A stretch of DNA of 64,000 bases from Echinarachnius parma (GCA_037951105.1 JBAMJV010008485.1:12501-76500); one strand, 5' to 3'; positions 11,101-21,265 are shown, numbered from the stretch's first letter. Program-made: numbers and translations. Notes: generated by a model from the sequence alone, not told the origin.

Positions 11101-13319
11101 TAGAAAGAAAACACATTTGCCATGAACTTCATTCAAATTTATGAGGTCTCTTTCATGATTTTCTTCCTCGTCTAATAGTTGTCCACCCACCGGTGTATTA
11201 ATTAGGCTCCTTTGGCATTTCTGGGGATGAATTGCCCTGAACCCCTGTGTATTTTTATTTTGCTTTATCAGGTGTGGAAAATCAATATTCAACCGACCTT
11301 TGCGCCCTCCCTTCTTGCAGAGTTGGATGTACTTGGAGTCCGAGTCTCTGACCCAGCCTCGCTTCATCCCGTCCTGATCCCGCTCGTTCTTCTCCCACTC
11401 GTCGTACGGGAGGCCTCCGCCCAACGCCGGAATCTGAGATGCGGCCGGGTAGTCCTTGGCCTCGTTCGTGTTCTTCTTTGACGGTGCATGGTAAAACCAG
11501 TCTGCATTTTTAAACAAAAAAATGGAGCAAGGGGTTTAAAAAAATTAGTAATATGAAATGAAGAGATATGCACAACTTTGTCTCAGAATTTCAAGTCTTC
11601 ATATATATTTATATGCAAGATAACTGCCCAACAATGGAATCTGCGATGCCGCTGGGTAGTCCTTTGCCTTGGCCTTGCTCAAGTTTTTCTTTGTTTTGGC
11701 AGTGCACGGTAAAAACAAATCTCCAGATATGGATCTGGGGAAATTAGTATAATAATCTGGTTTAACAGCTTTGCCTTTGACGCAGAGTCTGCATTTATCT
11801 CCTTCTTTATAATATTGGGTAAATTACACTTTACCGCCACTGCGTCACTCAGATTTGTTCACTTTCTGTAAGTTTCTCTAAGACTCTAGTAGAAATTTAG
11901 ATTGGGGGTTCGGGGGGTGTGCCGATGATTAGTCAATATAATTCCCATAAGTATAAAGAAGGAAATTTAAGCTCTAAAACCGACAATATTATTGTCGTTT
12001 TTAGAGCTTAAATTTCCTTGATAATCAGCAATTTTCGGCACATTTTTACCACTTTTCTCCTGCTTGTTCAGCGTGCCAAAATAAGCGTCACATGCAGTGG
12101 CTTTTGCCTTTGCCTTAAGTTAAGTTAAGGCTTTACTTTAGATCTGGTTTTGTGTGTGTTAGTACTACTAGTGTTTGGTTGTGCGCGCATGATAAAACAA
12201 GACTAAAAAAGTGTAAATTCCCCTAAATATTTACAAAACAACTGTACAATGATGGAATCTGTCTCTCTCTCTCCTGGCCTGGCCTGGCAGTGGCACTGGC
12301 AGGTCTAGTACTTAGTAGCTAGCGTATTAGCTGCTTGCTAGCCAAAGACAAGTTACGTTAACTTGAATTTTATTTTTACTGATTGCATCCAGGACCATTT
12401 ACAATAGTCTAGTCAATACATTCATTGTATGGTAGGTGTACTACACATCGGCACTGTTTTTAATATCGGCACCCCGCGTAATATTTGTTTTTGCGCATGT
12501 TGTAAAACATCGCGCATGAGATGATGCACGCTACCCTTACTAGTCTAGAAACTGAACTGGTCGAAATTTTGAGGAGAAATAATGCGTAGACCGTCCGCTA
12601 CGAGTACAAGTAAATACGATAAATAATACCAACATCGCACAAGAAATTTGGAGTTGCGTGCATTGTCAATGAGGGTTGAGGGGGTGACGGTATTAAAAAC
12701 ACTTCAAACTCGTGAAGGCAAAAAACAACGCGCACGTTCGAGGGCGATATCTCAAAATATGATTAATATATCGCAAATCTGATCATCGCATCGGAATCTG
12801 CACTATTTTCTCAATATGTGCGTACAATTTCAAAAAATTTGAATGATTTTTAAGTCTTAAACTGTCGGAAATGTTTTAGGGTGCCGATGCGGGGGTCACT
12901 CAATCATACATGTGATCGCATCCAACGACACGTCAACATCGTCATTTGATTTTGATTTCGAGTAACTTCGCTTTCACTAAATTAACTGAGTAAGACAAGT
13001 AAAATGGCTCACACACACTTGGACAAAAATATATAACGACAGACACTCGAAGGATAAGAAAACAGTTAAGTGATTGAAAGTGATTAAATTTAAAGTGCAC
13101 GAAAGTCGAAACTGCATCAGCGCCCCGTCGAATGTGCCGAGTCACCGTAGTCTTGGATTGTTGTTACCGGGCTGGAGACGGCGCAGCAGCAGGCCGTCAA
13201 CTCGGCTCGTTACGACGTGCGGCGCTGAAAACATGCTATCAAAACAGTCATATTTTCCCACTTCCACCATAAAAAATCTACGTATCTCATAAAATCTCAC
13301 CTTGTGTACTTCCTGACAT
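8032..13319 (-). CDS. C7orf57: C7orf57-like protein, complete gene of 6 coding exons
   Basis: Exons in transcript order: 13301-13319, 11298-11501, 10428-10530, 9252-9548, 8453-8785 and 8032-8149. Every intron is GT-AG and phases match throughout, giving 1074 nt (357 aa plus TAA at 8032-8034). The protein starts MSGSTQDWFYHAPSKK and carries PAASQIPALGG, RDSDSKYIQLCKKGGR, a second DWFY, LPDYMVYEEYHPDE and GKLLSNGYNEDWY. These blocks match, in the same order, my memory of vertebrate C7orf57, a protein of unknown function. Gly-rich and charged low-complexity sequence fills the C-terminal third. No membrane segment or signal peptide is seen. It is divergent from the METTL21A-like gene, probably from a shared promoter. 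A ciliary or sperm role would be a guess. Confidence 0.85.
8202..8440. repeat. (ATC/CCA)n microsatellite block
   Basis: Imperfect CAT, CCA and ACC trinucleotide repeats for about 240 bp inside intron 5 of the C7orf57-like gene, just beyond the exon 5 donor. Confidence 0.9.
8453..8785 (-). CDS. C7orf57: C7orf57-like exon 5
   Basis: Acceptor TTTGCAG, donor AGCAA|GTACGT. Encodes PTPDSYQGPASMGKLLSNGY then NEDWY and a Gly-rich QGGGYQGGGG segment. Reading past the donor runs into the microsatellite, which is intronic. Confidence 0.85.
9252..9548 (-). CDS. C7orf57: C7orf57-like exon 4
   Basis: Acceptor AAATAG, donor AGAT|GTGAGT. Encodes SAQYKSHLPDYMVYEEYHP and a Lys-rich stretch. A decayed copy of its 5' part with an in-frame stop lies at 9672-9776. 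Confidence 0.85.
9672..9776 (-). pseudogene. Decayed partial copy of C7orf57-like exon 4
   Basis: On the minus strand it repeats the acceptor and the first ~95 bases of exon 4 (AQYKSHLPDYMV...EEYHPDEHGD), but has TAG where exon 4 has the Tyr codon after DYMV. It lies just upstream of the real exon in the transcript direction and is a non-functional local duplicate. Confidence 0.8.
10428..10530 (-). CDS. C7orf57: C7orf57-like exon 3
   Basis: Acceptor CATCACAG, donor AATAC|GTAGGT. Encodes DLLQMRDPKPRNEEAKDYP then RPDWFYQEEAAEAPNT, including the second DWFY motif. Confidence 0.8.
11298..11501 (-). CDS. C7orf57: C7orf57-like exon 2
   Basis: Acceptor TGCAG, donor AAAG|GTCGGT. Encodes DWFYHAPSKKN..., PAASQIPALGG and DSKYIQLCKKGGRK, the most diagnostic family blocks. 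A decayed partial copy sits at 11632-11722. Confidence 0.85.
11632..11722 (-). pseudogene. Decayed partial copy of C7orf57-like exon 2
   Basis: Shares AATCTG.GATGC.GC.GGGTAGTCCTT and the following GTGCA.GGTAAAA blocks with 11425-11505, but carries indels that break the frame. A local duplicate in intron 1. Confidence 0.7.
11959..12019. repeat. Hairpin, 29-nt arms
   Basis: AAGGAAATTTAAGCTCTAAA at 11959 is mirrored by TTTAGAGCTTAAATTTCCTT ending at 12019, with one mismatch across 29-nt arms and almost no loop (ATTATTG...). It lies in intron 1 of the C7orf57-like gene. Confidence 0.8.
12689..12911. repeat. Dispersed repeat C, intact copy
   Basis: Aligns with 61636-61871 over about 220 bp (GGTATTAAAAACACTTC... 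to ...CAATCATACAT). This copy continues past CATACAT into GTGATCGCATCC, whereas the other is interrupted there by the DIRS element. Confidence 0.8.
13301..13319 (-). CDS. C7orf57: C7orf57-like exon 1 (start exon)
   Basis: ATG at 13319-13317 encodes MSGSTQ plus one base before the donor G|GTGAGA. It joins in phase to the AC of exon 2 to make Asp. It is only 19 coding bases, so it is invisible to ORF length filters. Confidence 0.75.
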
Positions 13320-13680
13320 GTTGCGGTAAGTCCCTGGGATACGACCTTGAGTTAAATTAGTCTTTTTATATAGGTCGCCTTTTTCAATCAAGTTTAAAGA
13401 GCTGCAGATTCAAATACACACAAATGTTATTGAGTATCGCGCGTGTCGTCATGGTGTTGGTATCGATCATATCGCGATAGCATGCGTTGTAAACCGAGTC
13501 ATGTGATCTGTCACATGACCTGATAAGTGCTGATAAATTGTTGTGTGTATAATTTGTCCATTGACTTTTCCACTTTCAAAACAATTCTATTTTTCGAGTG
13601 GTGGGGTATTCTGCAGTTAAGCCATGATTTCGATTAATGTGTAAGTGGGGACAGGAACATGAATCAAGAGGAGATGCAGG
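13320..13680. promoter_or_regulatory. Putative bidirectional promoter with two uORFs
   Basis: This interval separates the divergent start codons of the C7orf57-like gene (-) and the METTL21A-like gene (+), so both 5'UTRs and core promoters should lie here. It contains an imperfect inverted repeat GTCATGTGA..TCACATGAC (13499-13520) with two E-box-like cores. On the METTL21A side there are two short uORFs: 13624-13647 (7 codons, in frame, stopped) and 13659-13688 (9 codons), whose stop overlaps the main ATG at 13681. Regulation is inference from arrangement. Confidence 0.5.
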
Positions 13681-14127
13681 ATGCATAAGGCATTCATAAA
13701 ACTCCTGATAATCGGATTAGGCTGCTGCTGTATCACTTTCACTCCCATCAGCGGTCATCGGACCAGAGTTGACGGGGAGGTTACGGGGAGCTCTACAATC
13801 GCCGAACCCCTTAAGCAGTCACTGCCTGGTGCTGAATTTGAGCACGACACATGCGCCGCCTGTTGCAATTGGAAACCCGTGGAAATGGAAGACTCTAATG
13901 GCGATAAATGTATATCGGATGCAAAACCTGTTGAGGAAGTTATTACAAGAACAACATTGGATCCTGGCTCTGGGCCTGGCAGTGCAGGGGGTGCTCTTGT
14001 TTTGTACAGCCCCAAAATATTGGAACCATTCCATCGTGCTTCCCGGACACTTCATCTGGCAGGCAGAGATTTCTTCATCAAGCAGAACTGGGCAGACTTT
14101 GGGGTTGCAGCTGTCGTTTGGGACGCG
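13681..14127 (+). CDS. METTL21A: METTL21A-like exon 1
   Basis: Start ATG at 13681; donor GACGCG|GTAAAG, phase 0. Encodes the N-terminal extension, ILEPFHRASRTLHLAGRDFF and ending GVAAVVWDA. Confidence 0.8.
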
Positions 14128-14342
14128 GTAAAGACACCTTTGCGATCAACTATTTTTTGTAAAATTACCATTTAGTATTATCTGAAATATTTTGTGATAT
14201 ATATCAGATAAAAAAAGTAGCCCCCTAAAATTAGTGCTGTAACCGATCATCGGATCGGCATGCCGATCACGATCCGATCATACATGATCGGACCGTTTTT
14301 GCCGATTTCCGATCATGCAGAAAAAATCGGAAGATCGGATCG

Positions 14343-14378
<36 letters not shown>

Positions 14379-16237
14379 GTTTTTTTTTTTGGGGAAAATG
14401 ATCCCAAAAAACATATTTTGGGAATATAAATGAATACCAAAGGAACATATATCCATATTAATAAGCCCAAGGTAATCTTGTATGGGTATGCTTTCATTTA
14501 AAACTGATTACCTCTCCTTTTACAAAATGATTCGCGCCGATTTTGAGCTTAGTCCCATGTGTTTCTGAAAGGTTACGCCAAATTAATCACATGGGACTAA
14601 GCTCAAAATCGGCCTGAGTAATTTTGTAAAAGAAGAGGTAATCAGTTTGAAATGAAAGCATACCCGTACAAGATTACATTGGGCTTATTAATATGGATAT
14701 ATGTTGCTTTGGTATTCATTTATATTCCCAAATTGTGTTTTTTGGGGATCATTTTTTTTTTTTTATAGCCGATCTTTCGATCCCGATCATCGATCCGATT
14801 TCGAAGATCGATAAAATTTTGCCGATCCGATCAAACGATCCGATCATCAAGGTCAGTTACAGCACTACCTAAAATTAAAAATTAATTCTTTCCGGCCTGC
14901 TGACGGATCATTTTTTCTTTTGTTAAATTTAATTCTTGAAATATGACAATACATGAATGTACTTTATTACTTGCAAATAAACTTATTTGCAAATAAAAGT
15001 ACAGGGAATTGTTGATCACATGTTTGTTAATCACATGTTTGTTAATATAACCTTATTGTTCTAAAATATTTAGTATGTTATTGGAAATACAAACTATGAG
15101 TAATACTCTAACATGAAACAAAATGTGGCTATAAAAAGTATAAGGAACAAATATGTCCAAAGAAAAGAAAACTAAGAATTTGACTCATTTCAATGTACAC
15201 CTATGAATTTAATTGTCCTTATGGCGCCCATGTACACAGATTTGACCAAATCAGATTGATTAAATTTGCTTTCTTTTTTTTACAGGCAGTAGTCTTGAGC
15301 GAGTACCTAGAGGCAGAGACAAAGGCAGGAAACCTCACCCTGAAAGGAAAGCGAGTCATTGAACTTGGAGCTGGAACCGGTCTGGTTGGCATGGTAACAG
15401 CAGTGCTAAATGGTAAAGAAAAATCAGAACTTTGCAACAGGTCACGTAGTGTACTCGACTTAATTTACAACTTAAAGTACAATTAAATTTTTCTCCTAAA
15501 ATTGGATAGACTGACAGTCTATCTTTATCACTTAGTCTAGTGATTTATCATTAGGTGCAACAAAATGATAATGTCATAAATTGTGGAATATTCTAATAAC
15601 AACATCATGAACTTTGTACTAACTGGGCACTGCCTTTTTTAATATTATAAAATTAAATTCTTAATTGTAAAGTTGTTGCTTTATTTCTTTTCTCGTTATT
15701 ATTACAGGTGAAATAACTGTTACGGACAGGGAGAGTGTTCTGGAACCTCTCAGGGGAAATATCAACTTGAACTTCCCATCTGTGCCCACTCCATCATCAT
15801 TATCATCATCATTAGAAGCAGCAGCAGTAGCATCAGAAATAGAAACACAATCATCATCAGCAGAGACACATTCTTCATCATCATCAAGGCCTGTCAAAGA
15901 AGAGACTTCAACTGTTACAGAGACAGAGGTCAAAGGTCAAAGACCTCCAACAGTGCGTGCCTTGGACTGGGGAGAAAAACTCGAAGAGTTTCCAGAGCCC
16001 TTTGACATCATCGTCGGGGCCGACATCGTCTACATCGAGGAGAGCTTTTCCGCTTTGCTTCAGACCATGATGCACCTGTCGAACGAGGACACTCTGCTCT
16101 TGCTTTCTTGCCGCATCAGATATGACAGGGACACAAACTTTTTGAAGATGTTGGCAGGAAAATTTAATGTGAAACAAGTCTTTTATGACAAGGACAGAGG
16201 GATCTACATCTATTCAGCAAAAAAGCTCCCAAGTTGA
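13681..16237 (+). CDS. METTL21A: METTL21A-type protein-lysine methyltransferase, 3 exons
   Basis: Exons 13681-14127, 15286-15412 and 15708-16237, all GT-AG and in phase: 367 aa plus TGA. Family landmarks: GVAAVVWDA joined to AVVLSEYLE across intron 1 (~141-158), SAM-binding motif I VIELGAGTGLVG (~173-184), VTDRE (~196-200), DIIVGADIVYIEE (~291-303) and CRIRYDRDTNFLKML (~326-340). These match METTL21A, which trimethylates a lysine of Hsp70-type chaperones in vertebrates, better than METTL21B/C/D. Two oddities: an N-terminal extension with a hydrophobic segment at ~4-23 (possible membrane anchor or mitochondrial lead), and a Ser/Thr/Glu-rich insert at ~216-270 encoded by TCA/ATC-rich DNA, absent from the ~218-aa vertebrate protein. 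The ATG at 13681 is the first in frame. Confidence 0.85.
14232..14867. mobile_element. hAT-type foldback MITE with 8-bp target duplication
   Basis: A 636-bp element with ends TAGTGCTGTAAC / GTTACAGCACTA, flanked on both sides by the exact 8-bp duplication CCTAAAAT (14224-14231 and 14868-14875). TAGTG termini plus 8-bp duplications are the hAT signature. The whole element is a large palindrome with subterminal GATCGG/CGATCC clusters and a central stem around ACATGGGACTAAGCTC. It includes an A-run and a T-run and sits in intron 1 of the METTL21A-like gene. Confidence 0.9.
15286..15412 (+). CDS. METTL21A: METTL21A-like exon 2 (SAM motif I)
   Basis: Acceptor TTTTTTTACAG; donor AAATG|GTAAAG, phase 1. 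Encodes AVVLSEYLEAET... and VIELGAGTGLVGM. Confidence 0.9.
15708..16237 (+). CDS. METTL21A: METTL21A-like exon 3 (terminal)
   Basis: Acceptor TTATTACAG; completes the Gly codon, then EITVTDRE, the Ser-rich insert, LDWGEKLEEF, DIIVGADIVY and CRIRYDRDTNFLKML, ending KKLPS-stop. Confidence 0.9.
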
Positions 16238-16304
16238 TCATAGTCAATATGGTATTATGTTTAGCCTTCTACTTTGGACATTTTATCTCTGCACAAAATT
16301 ATTC

Positions 16305-16310
16305 AATAAA
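16305..16310 (+). terminator. Poly(A) signal AATAAA for the METTL21A-like gene
   Basis: First AATAAA after the stop, 68 bases downstream. The duplicated downstream unit keeps the same hexamer after its fragment of exon 3. Confidence 0.6.
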
Positions 16311-16639
16311 TTGAAACAGAAATTTTGCCAGTGCATCAAATCGATTGAGTGTTTTTTCCTGAAAAGAATAATCCCAAGGTCTTCATTATTCTATAATCAT
16401 TAGCAAAATATCTAACAATCAATATTCATGTAAATCAATGGAGCCGCGAGCTATCGAATCTTGCAGATTCTTCTTCAGGCGAACGAATAATGACAACAAC
16501 TATACTCAACATAGAGTTATCAATATTCATACTGAAATAGGGAGCATTGCAGTCTTGCTGGAAGTTGGTTGGACTTTGTTGGTTGGTTTTTGCAGACGCT
16601 TTCAATCAATTATGTTATTTTATGATTATTTACGTTTTG

Positions 16640-16730
16640 GACCGAACATCCGATAGACACAGCCAAGATTCGAACCCGGGCCAATAAGTGCGAAGATCGG
16701 AGCTCCGACCATTAGACCAGAACACCTCTT
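16640..16730 (-). mobile_element. tRNA-derived SINE-like segment, copy 1
   Basis: On the minus strand it reads like a degraded tRNA: GTGTTCTGGTCTAATGG resembles an A box and GGGTTCGAATCTTGG a B box, about 45 bases apart. There is no CCA-compatible acceptor stem, so it is a SINE head, not a tRNA gene. Its copy in the duplicated unit is at 18990-19073. Confidence 0.6.
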
Positions 16731-17929
16731 CACAAAACGAGAAGACAAAATGGAGGACAAACGTGACAAGTAGTTTTGGGTTTCAAATTCATGACCTTTT
16801 GATATAAAGATATGTGCTGCACCAATGTGTCATATAAATCTTTTCTTCCTGTGGAAGGGTTCACACTGTCACCATATTCTGATTAACTGTATTCACCAAC
16901 GTAGTGTGGTCAGACTGCTTTTAAATGCTCCCCTTATGTTTCTTATTGTTTTGTTTTCCTTTAAATTATTGGGGGGGGGGGGGGGGGGCACAGGCCCCCA
17001 TACCTACACCAATGATTATAGATACATACAGCCCTATACTGGACATACATTCAAAATTTATTGAACTTGTTCTTTTAAGTGTGACTGTCTTACCTTGAAA
17101 CTATGTACAAACAGGATTACCATAATGTGTTTGCATATTTATTTGTAGTGACAAGTATGAGAGATTACTGATCAGAATAATTTGAAAATCAGATTTTCAT
17201 AAATTGTTAGTAGCATCCAAACTATGGATGTAGACGTTTATTCTCTTCAATAAACCTTTATTGAATTTGTGTGTTAAATTGTATAGTATTAGGCTATTAG
17301 CAATTTTGGTTTCTTTGTTGTTGTTGTTGTTGTTGTTGTAGGGGTTGGTCATGATGGAATGGTATCATTATTGTAGGTACATGGGGTAGGGGGGGGGGGG
17401 GGATACATGCACCCAATAATTTGAGAAAAATGACAAGAAAGATCCCAACAAATCGAACAGACAGAGCTATGCCACTTGGTGTAGTTTTTAGAATATGATA
17501 AATATGTTGCACAGCTTGTATGCTTTCTAGAGTGAACATGCATGCATCTGAATTTGCCTATTAGTTCCATTAAAGTGATACCTGTAAAGTGTCAGATATT
17601 GCACAAAATGACATTTGAGACTTCAATCCTATATCAATATCATTGTAAAATACAATTGAAAGATTTGTGAAAGTTTGAAAGAAAACGAACACTGTTTACC
17701 TAGTGAAAAAAACGAATATTGAGTTCATATTTTATCACCGAATACTGATGGTCTACCATACATTTGTCGCAGTAATGAATGATCCGTTTGAGATATTCGC
17801 ACCCGTGTATGTAACACGTAGTACAGAATTCATGGAATTTGCACTCGCTCGGCTCAAAGTTCAATCTCCGGAATGTTCCCACGCATGCTGCAATGACTTT
17901 AAGAACACCTGTCATTCTCATTTCCTACA

Positions 17930-18298
17930 CACGTGACCTTCCACCAGAAAACGACCAATAAGTCAGGACAAATTATTGTGCTGATTTTCACATGACATAA
18001 AAGTTACCTTTAAAATGGTATATAATTTGTCAAATTTGGACTTGGCAAACCCTCTCAAAATGAATGTGAAACATTTGGAAGATGGCTTAAACAGTTTTAA
18101 AGTTACAGAGAAAATGGGCCGCTTTAAAGATCAGCGTCCATTCAAACACTAAATAATTTTCACAGAAGGTAGAATAAGATTCAGGAAATATCAAAATCCT
18201 GAATCTCATATCAAAATTTAAAAAAAATATATTTTAGCTCATAACAGACAAACTACCACGGCGACATAACAGTCGTTTTGAGGTGTAAGGTCACATAT
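17930..18298. mobile_element. MITE family B, copy 2
   Basis: Shares ACGACCAATAAGTC near the left end, TTTAAAATGGTAT internally and AGGTGTAAGGTCACATA at the right end with 2458-2897. It is present only in unit 1 of the tandem duplication. Confidence 0.8.
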
Positions 18299-18552
18299 GC
18301 ACAATGAACAGAGCACATCAAAATAGCTTTAGCATCAGTTGTTATTTTAATAAGAAAGTAGAAATTCTATAGTTAAATAGATCTATTCTAAGATCAGGTA
18401 TACAAAATAAATATGGAATCTTCATAAGAATGGAGACTGTCACAAAATGCATTATTTGATTAACATAAGAAATGGAAGATCATATCACATTGAAAAATGC
18501 ATAGTGTATTGATTGTTCATGCTCTTGATTCAAACAATTTATCTTTCATTAG

Positions 18553-18690
18553 ATTCTTGCCGCATCAGATATAACAGGGACACAAACTTCTTGAAGATGT
18601 TGGAGGGAAAATTTAATGTGCAACAAGTCTTTTATGACAAGGAAAGAGGTATCTACATCTATTCAGCAAAAAACCTCCCAAGTTGATAGT
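18553..18690 (+). pseudogene. Duplicated 3' fragment of METTL21A-like exon 3
   Basis: Encodes RIRYNRDTNFLKMLEGKFNV, then QQVFYDKERGIYIYSAKNLP and S-stop, in frame and still open. About five amino-acid changes against about three silent ones suggest relaxed constraint. An AG precedes it (TTTCATTAG), so use as an alternative last exon cannot be excluded. Confidence 0.7.
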
Positions 18691-18989
18691 CAATTTGGTA
18701 TTATTTTATTCTTCTACCTTGGACAGTTTATCTCATGCATAAAACTATTCAATAAATTGAAAACAGAAATTTTGCCAGTGCATCAAATCGATTGAGTGTT
18801 TTTTCCTGAAAAGAATAATCCCAAGGTCTTCATTATTCTATAATCATTAGCAAAATATCTAACAATCAATATTCATACTGAAATAGGGAGCATTGCAGTC
18901 TTGCTTTTGGTTGGACTTGATTGGTTGGTTGGTTATTTGGTTTTTGCAGACACGTTCATTCAATTATGATTATTTACGTCTTGGACCGC

Positions 18990-19073
18990 CCTTTATCGTC
19001 ACCATCCGATAGACACAGCCAAGATTCGAACCCGGGCTGATAAGTGCTCTCTGACCATTAGACCAGAACACCT
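18990..19073 (-). mobile_element. tRNA-derived SINE-like segment, copy 2
   Basis: Same A-box-like GGTCTAATGG and B-box-like GGTTCGAATCTTGG as copy 1, but with a shortened middle. Carried along in the tandem duplication. Confidence 0.55.
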
Positions 19074-19238
19074 TTTCACAAAACGTGAAGACAATACGGA
19101 GGACAAACGTGACGAGTAGTTTAGGGTTTCAAATTCATGACCTTTTGATTGGAAGATATGTGCTGCACCAATATTGTTATCATATCTACTTTCTTTTCTT
19201 CCTGTAGAAGGGTTCACACCATTGCACAAATACATGGG

Positions 19239-19453
19239 TACCGTTAACCGGGGTGACTTTAGCCACTTTTTTAGATGAATGTATTTTCATCAAGCCTCAC
19301 TTTTTAGAACAAATCTCTTATTGTTATAAATCTTATAGGGTAATTGTATAGAATCAGATATTAGTTCTAAAGAGTGAAAAGTGATGGAAATACAGCCTTC
19401 TCAAAAAGTGGCCAAAGTCACCCCGGCGGCCAAAGTCACTCCGGTTTACAGTA
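19239..19453. mobile_element. MITE (TIR TACCGTTAACCGGGGTGAC)
   Basis: 215 bp; left end TACCGTTAACCGGGGTGAC, right end GTCACTCCGGTTTACAGTA, with subterminal GTGGCCAAAGTCACCCC. Present in unit 2 of the tandem duplication only. Confidence 0.75.
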
Positions 19454-19777
19454 CTAAGATAATGTATATTTCAGCCTTATACTGGCCATACATTGATTGA
19501 ACTAGGCTTATTAACTGTCTTACCTTGAAACTATGTGTACACATGATTACCTAGCATGTTTTTGCATATTTATTTGTAGTGACTTGTAGTATGAGAGATT
19601 ACTGATCAGAATAATTTAAAAATCAGATTTTCATAAATTGTGAATAGCATCCAAACTAAGGATGTAGATGTGTATTCTCTTCAATAAACCCTCTTTGAAT
19701 CAGAGTGCACATGCATGCATTTGAATTAGATTAATTCCATTAGTAATTGTTTATTTCACCTGTCATTCTCTTTCCAA

Positions 19778-19878
19778 CCTCTCATGATTATATCCAACAC
19801 ACCTCTGATTATATCCAACACACCTCTGATTATATCCAACACACCTCTGATTATATCCAACACACCTCTCATGATTAT
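19778..19878. repeat. 21-bp tandem repeat
   Basis: ACCTCTGATTATATCCAACAC repeated about four to five times head to tail, the outer units carrying CTCATGATTA. Non-coding minisatellite at the edge of the duplicated region. Confidence 0.9.
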
Positions 19879-21033
19879 GCACAATGAACAGAGCACATCA
19901 AAATAGCTTTGGCATCAGATGTTATTTTAATAAAGTAGAAATGCTATATAATCAATCTATTCTAAGATTCAGTTATAAATACAAAATAAATATGTCATCT
20001 TCGTTAAAATGGAGACTTTGTCACAAAATGCATATATTTTCCCCACAAAGTTAAGGTACTGTATATGTTCACACACATAATTAATTAACATACAAAAATG
20101 GAAGAACATATCACATTGAAAATGCATAGTATATATTGATTGTTCACGCTCTTGATTCAAACAATTTATCTTTCATTAGCTTCTAGTTGTAGTACTATGC
20201 CCATCCAGGACATGATAAAATTAGCTTAATTACACAACGCATTAATGATACTTTGTAAGATTACGAATCATTCAAGACATTGTAAAAAAAAATAGTGAAA
20301 TTGCAGAACTGACAGTATGACTTGCTGCCTATCAGAATAAAAAATTAAAGCAACATCAATACTGGTATCGATCTTTCAAAGACTTTATGCATTTACTACA
20401 AAACATGATCAATAATATGAAAAAAAAGTAATTGAAGCAAGATGCCTAGTAAAATAAGTGTTTACGAGTTTTAACTTATCTTGTAATGTGTTGAACTAAG
20501 CTAACACATTTTTACGATGTAGAATACTGTTACATATAAATACTCTTAGAAGACAAATATTGCACATCATAATGTAAATTCTACAAGCCTCTGCAATAAA
20601 AATAGAATTAAAATTAATTAATTACAGCAGGAGTACAAATATCCAATTTGGGGAGAAAAGTCAACATGTAGGGTAAGGGTCTATTTTGTGAAAACATTTG
20701 ATAATTACATGTATAGAATACTTTTAATAAGAAACATATATATTTCCTTTATAACCACAATATAAATTATTCACAAGCATGTACATTGATTATAGTTTTA
20801 ATTTAGTTGTAGCCTAATACCCTTTTTTCAATAAAATCCACTGATAATCAAGGTTTTTATCAGGACACTTTTTTTTCTTCAAGGTGTTTAGTTTCAGCCA
20901 TACGTATTTCAATTCATTTTTTTTTTAAAAGCAGTTCATCAATTTCATTTTGCAGTGGACACATTTGTATAGATATTAAGATAAAAGCAACATTACACAA
21001 TTACTATAATTGTACAGAACCTAGCAAGTTAAA

Positions 21034-21265
21034 TATGTGACCGGCTATAGCAAAACCCGGCACTTGTCGGTAATTCATGTTTTGAAGAAATGGGCATTTT
21101 AAGTTCACACAATGTGTGTAAAAGACCTATGATTGCAAAATTGAAACAATCATATATTCGCCAATTATTGACCAATTAGAACAAAGCATCAATGCAATGA
21201 TATAAAAATATACATTTTGATTTTAACCGACAAGTGCCAGGTTTTTGCTTATAGCCGGTCACATA
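21034..21265. mobile_element. MITE (TIR TATGTGACCGGCTATAGC)
   Basis: 232 bp with ~38-bp inverted termini: TATGTGACCGGCTATAGC at the left, GCTTATAGCCGGTCACATA at the right. Its outermost bases (TATGTGACC) are the same as in family B. Confidence 0.85.

Larger units (their letters stand above)
16107..18552. repeat. Tandem duplication, unit 1
   Basis: Begins inside METTL21A-like exon 3 (TTCTTGCCGCATCAG) and aligns in order with 18553-20178: the 3' part of the exon, 3'UTR, SINE, downstream sequence, and the end TTTATCTTTCATTAG. It contains a family B MITE (17930-18298) and a stretch (about 17270-17525) absent from unit 2. Confidence 0.85.
18553..20178. repeat. Tandem duplication, unit 2
   Basis: Second copy of 16107-18552, joined at TTTCATTAG|ATTCTTGCCGC. 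Shorter because it lacks the family B MITE and another internal stretch, but it has its own private insertion at 19239-19453 and a 21-bp tandem array. Confidence 0.85.

Noticed and set aside
13755-14131. Overlapping open frames on both strands of METTL21A-like exon 1
   Set aside because: They are shadows of the real frame, which alone joins exons 2 and 3 in phase and contains GVAAVVWDA.
16640-16730. tRNA gene on the minus strand
   Set aside because: A- and B-box-like motifs are present, but there is no pairing acceptor stem or convincing anticodon arm, and the same segment recurs at 18990-19073 with a different middle. It is a tRNA-derived SINE head.
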